A stretch of DNA of 7,443 bases, taken from Desulfurococcales archaeon. Lineage in GTDB: Archaea > Thermoproteota > Thermoprotei_A > Sulfolobales > NBVN01. The DNA lies in contig JAGHCP010000035.1 in NCBI GenBank assembly GCA_021160415.1, positions 1 through 7,443 of the forward strand. The letters run 5' to 3'. Position numbers and translations under genes: made by a program. The notes under the pieces are model-generated. The model had not been told where the DNA came from, did not search any database, and saw nothing but the letters and a program-made list of their open reading frames with translations. Of the stretch, positions 4,924-7,443 are shown in pieces (position 1 is the stretch's first letter; every line of letters starts with the position of its first letter).

Positions 4924-7443
4924 CTACCTCTTCCACCCGACATGCTTCTCGACTATTCTCGACACCTTAACTGCGTCACCGAAGGACGTGTTCTTAGGGT
5001 CTACGCCGTCCTCCCCGTACTTGAACTGTATTAGCTCGCCGTAAGCGCTCCGCACAGCACCGTCGTAAGTGACGACTAGATCCAGCAGTGAGTTGATGAG
5101 CCTCCGCTGCATGTACCCACTCTGAGAGGTCCTCACAGCAGTGTCCACCAGACCTTCCCTACCGCCTGCCGCATGGAAGAACATCTCGATCGGCGTTAAG
5201 CCCCTCACGAATGAGTTAGCTACGAAACCTCTTGCTTCAGGCCCGATCTCGCCTTTCTTGAAGTGCGGTAACGTTCTGTCCCTGTACCCTCTACTTATTC
5301 TCTGCCCTCTTACCGACTGCTGCCCGAGCATAGCGGCCATCTGAGTGATGTTTAGGGTGCTACCCCTAGCCCCCGTCTTAGCCATAATGAATACGTTGTT
5401 GAACGGGTTAAGGTACTTCACAGCGATCTCGCCGGCCTCATCCCTAGCCCTCGACAACACATCAAGTATCTTAATCTCAAGGGTTTCCTCAAGGGTCCTC
5501 CCAGGCATCACCTCAAGCTTCCCCTCCTTGAAGCTCTGCACCAGCTTCGCAACTTCCTCCTTCGCCCTCTCGTAGACCTGCCTGATCTCGTCGTACGCCT
5601 CCCTAGGAATTATTATGTCGTTAATAGACATCGTGAAGCCCCTCATCTCGATGAAGCGGAGGAACATCTTGAAGGCCTTATCCATGAATTCCCTCCCGAA
5701 GGTGTTGCCGTACTCCCTAATCAGGTAGTGAAGCATTGACTCCGGCTTCTGCGCACCGATGGCCGCCTTATCCAGAACGCCCAGAAGGAGCTTACCCTTC
5801 TTCACCACTAAGTAGGAATCCCAGAAACATTCCTCATCCCCGCACTTCAACTCACCGCTCGATATGTTAGCTTCCTTCATGAAGTTGAAGTTCTCCGGGA
5901 GGAGCAGGCTGAATATCTGCTTCCCTAACCACGCCTTCTTAGGTGAGAGGATGGCGGGCTCCGGTATCTCACCCTCAAACCCAACGCTCGCAAGGAGGTC
6001 TGAGACCTGATCCTTGGTTAAGAGCGTCGCCTTTGAAGAGAGGAGGTAAGCCCCACTGATGAAGTCCTGGATCCCGCCTATTATGGGACCTCCGTACCTC
6101 GGGCTGAGGATGTGCTCCTGAACTAAGAGCAGCGACTTGGCTTCAGCCCTTGCTTCAACGCTTTGAGGCACGTGAAGGTTCATCTCATCACCGTCGAAGT
6201 CCGCGTTGTAGGGCGGACACACAGCTAGGTGTAGCCTGAAGGTCTTCCCGGGAAGCACCTTGACAACGTGAGCCATGATCGACATCCTGTGGAGGGATGG
6301 TTGCCGGTTGAAGAGAACTATATCCCCGTCTATGAGGTGCCTCTCAACCACGTAGCCCGGCTTAAGGCCTTCAGCAATGGCTTTCAGGTCCTTTATGAAT
6401 CTTAGGTCAATCCTCCTACCGTTAGGGTCAATGACGTAATTAGCTCCCGGGTATCTGTAGGGCCCGTTCAAAACGTACTTCCTGACCTCATCTATGTTCC
6501 ACGCTGTCACCCTCACCGGCACCGTCAGCGTCATCGCGATGTCCTTAGGGACACCAACCTCGTTAACACTTATGTTGGGGTCTGGGCTGATCACGGTCCT
6601 TGCCGAGAAATCAACCCTCTTACCTGACAGGTTACCTCTGAACCTGCCTCCCTTACCCTTGAGCCTCTGAGCCAGCGTTCTCAGCGGCATACCAGACCTT
6701 CTCTTCGCTGGTGGGACGCCAGGCACTTCATTATCTATGTATGTCGTTATGTGGTACTGGAGAAGCTCCCAGAGGTCCTCAACAATGACTTCGGGGGCCC
6801 CCGAGTTTATGCTTTCCCTTAGCTTCTCATTGGTCCTTATAATGTCGACTAGCTTATGGGTCAGGTCATCCTCCGACCTTATCCCTGTCTCAAGAAGTAT
6901 TGACGGCCTAACAGCTATTGGCGGGATGGGCAGCACCGTGATTATCATCCACTCAGGCCTGGCGACCTCTGGGTCGTAGCCCAGAAGCCTTAAATCATCA
7001 TCAGGTATTCTCTCAAGCCACTCCCTTATCTTATTAGGCCATAACCTCCCCAGAGGCCCCTCCTCGATGAACGTCGTGGGTTTTTCAAGCCTTATCTTGT
7101 ATTGCGGTTCCCCGCAGTGCGGGCACTTCGTCACCTTAATTGCTTTCCTCTTAACGTACTCGGAGAGCGACCTGGCGAGCTGCGGCCATCTGTCCTTGAG
7201 CCTGTCGTAAAGATCTAGGTAACGCCTAATCTCCTCCTCAGGGAGCTTAAGCCTCCCGCACTTTCTGCACGTTGCTCTGAGAAGGTCGTAGATATGCTTA
7301 ACGAACCCTATATGCACCACAGGTCTCGCCAGCTCTAAGTGGCCGAAGTGACCTGGGCACCGCGCAAGGGTGTTCCCGCAGGTCGCGCATCTTTGCCCCG
7401 GCTCTATAACGCCGAGGCGCGGGTCCATCACACCCCCTTCAAC
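4924..7443 (-). CDS. rpoA1: DNA-directed RNA polymerase subunit A' (N-terminal part of the largest subunit), 5' end outside window
   Basis: A' provides the clamp, the active-site metal loop and the bridge helix of archaeal RNA polymerase. The 839 visible codons begin VEGGVMDPRLGVIEPGQRC, so the GTG at 7431 is internal and roughly 40 residues lie beyond the edge; the full length would be near the usual 880. Numbering from that GTG, a zinc site has Cys15, Cys18, Cys25 and His28, and a second has CxxC at 55-58 and 103-106. KRVDFSARTVISPDPNISVN (271-290) follows. The catalytic NADFDGDEMNLH (409-420) has the three magnesium-binding Asp. QPSLHRMS (377-384) precedes it, and GARGSTLNITQMAAMLGQQ (687-705) follows. 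The bridge helix covers about 739-779, ending TAVRTSQSGYMQRRLIN. It ends WKR, 10 nt before rpoA2. No intein or frameshift is seen. Confidence 0.98.
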   Translation of the reverse strand, partial: VEGGVMDPRLGVIEPGQRCATCGNTLARCPGHFGHLELARPVVHIGFVKHIYDLLRATCRKCGRLKLPEEEIRRYLDLYDRLKDRWPQLARSLSEYVKRKAIKVTKCPHCGEPQYKIRLEKPTTFIEEGPLGRLWPNKIREWLERIPDDDLRLLGYDPEVARPEWMIITVLPIPPIAVRPSILLETGIRSEDDLTHKLVDIIRTNEKLRESINSGAPEVIVEDLWELLQYHITTYIDNEVPGVPPAKRRSGMPLRTLAQRLKGKGGRFRGNLSGKRVDFSARTVISPDPNISVNEVGVPKDIAMTLTVPVRVTAWNIDEVRKYVLNGPYRYPGANYVIDPNGRRIDLRFIKDLKAIAEGLKPGYVVERHLIDGDIVLFNRQPSLHRMSIMAHVVKVLPGKTFRLHLAVCPPYNADFDGDEMNLHVPQSVEARAEAKSLLLVQEHILSPRYGGPIIGGIQDFISGAYLLSSKATLLTKDQVSDLLASVGFEGEIPEPAILSPKKAWLGKQIFSLLLPENFNFMKEANISSGELKCGDEECFWDSYLVVKKGKLLLGVLDKAAIGAQKPESMLHYLIREYGNTFGREFMDKAFKMFLRFIEMRGFTMSINDIIIPREAYDEIRQVYERAKEEVAKLVQSFKEGKLEVMPGRTLEETLEIKILDVLSRARDEAGEIAVKYLNPFNNVFIMAKTGARGSTLNITQMAAMLGQQSVRGQRISRGYRDRTLPHFKKGEIGPEARGFVANSFVRGLTPIEMFFHAAGGREGLVDTAVRTSQSGYMQRRLINSLLDLVVTYDGAVRSAYGELIQFKYGEDGVDPKNTSFGDAVKVSRIVEKHVGWKR

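Noticed and set aside
7429..7431. GTG as the start codon of rpoA1
   Set aside because: The frame stays open to the window edge and the upstream codons encode VEGG, matching the conserved EGG-x-MDPRLG context of A', so the gene continues beyond the window.
1..7443. Search for inteins, insertion sequences, CRISPR repeats, tRNA or other RNA genes
   Set aside because: The rpoA1 and rpoA2 motifs run through without intein blocks, no direct or long inverted repeats were seen, and the window is almost entirely filled by the listed genes.

Overview
This window is a conserved archaeal information-processing locus. Its gene complement points to a thermophilic Thermoproteota (crenarchaeal-type) genome. 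The evidence is an RNA polymerase large subunit split into A' and A'', an archaeal NusA made only of KH domains, eL30 next to RNA polymerase genes, an aEF1A-type elongation factor, GGTGG/GAGGTG ribosome-binding sites, TATA-like boxes, and frequent GTG starts. The exact genus cannot be read from the sequence.

Layout, right to left because most genes lie on the minus strand: rpoA1 (A', 5' end outside the window) - rpoA2 (A'') - rpl30e - nusA - rps12. These are tightly packed, with gaps of 10, 15, 1 and 49 nt. A single plus-strand gene of the DUF151 / bifunctional nuclease (BFN) family follows, convergent with rps12 (20-nt gap) and divergent from rps7. The minus-strand series then resumes with rps7 and tuf (aEF1A), which runs off the left edge. 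No stretch over 300 bases lacks a gene, and I see no RNA genes, mobile elements, CRISPR arrays or long repeats.

Together the genes supply the catalytic core of RNA polymerase, a transcription-coupled RNA-binding factor, three ribosomal proteins (one large-subunit, two at the 30S decoding and head regions) and the aminoacyl-tRNA delivery GTPase. The order rpoA1-rpoA2-rpl30e-nusA-rps12-rps7-tuf is classical. The inverted nuclease-family gene interrupts it, so rps7-tuf probably needs its own promoter, and a TATA-like palindrome between the divergent genes could serve both directions.

I found no clearly new multi-gene system. The points most worth checking are the BFN gene with its acidic, Phe-ending tail, a roughly 60-residue N-terminal extension on A'', a Gly-to-Ala change at the base of the A'' trigger loop, a Ser in place of Asn in the aEF1A NKxD motif, and minimal upstream ORFs whose stops overlap the rps12 and tuf start codons.
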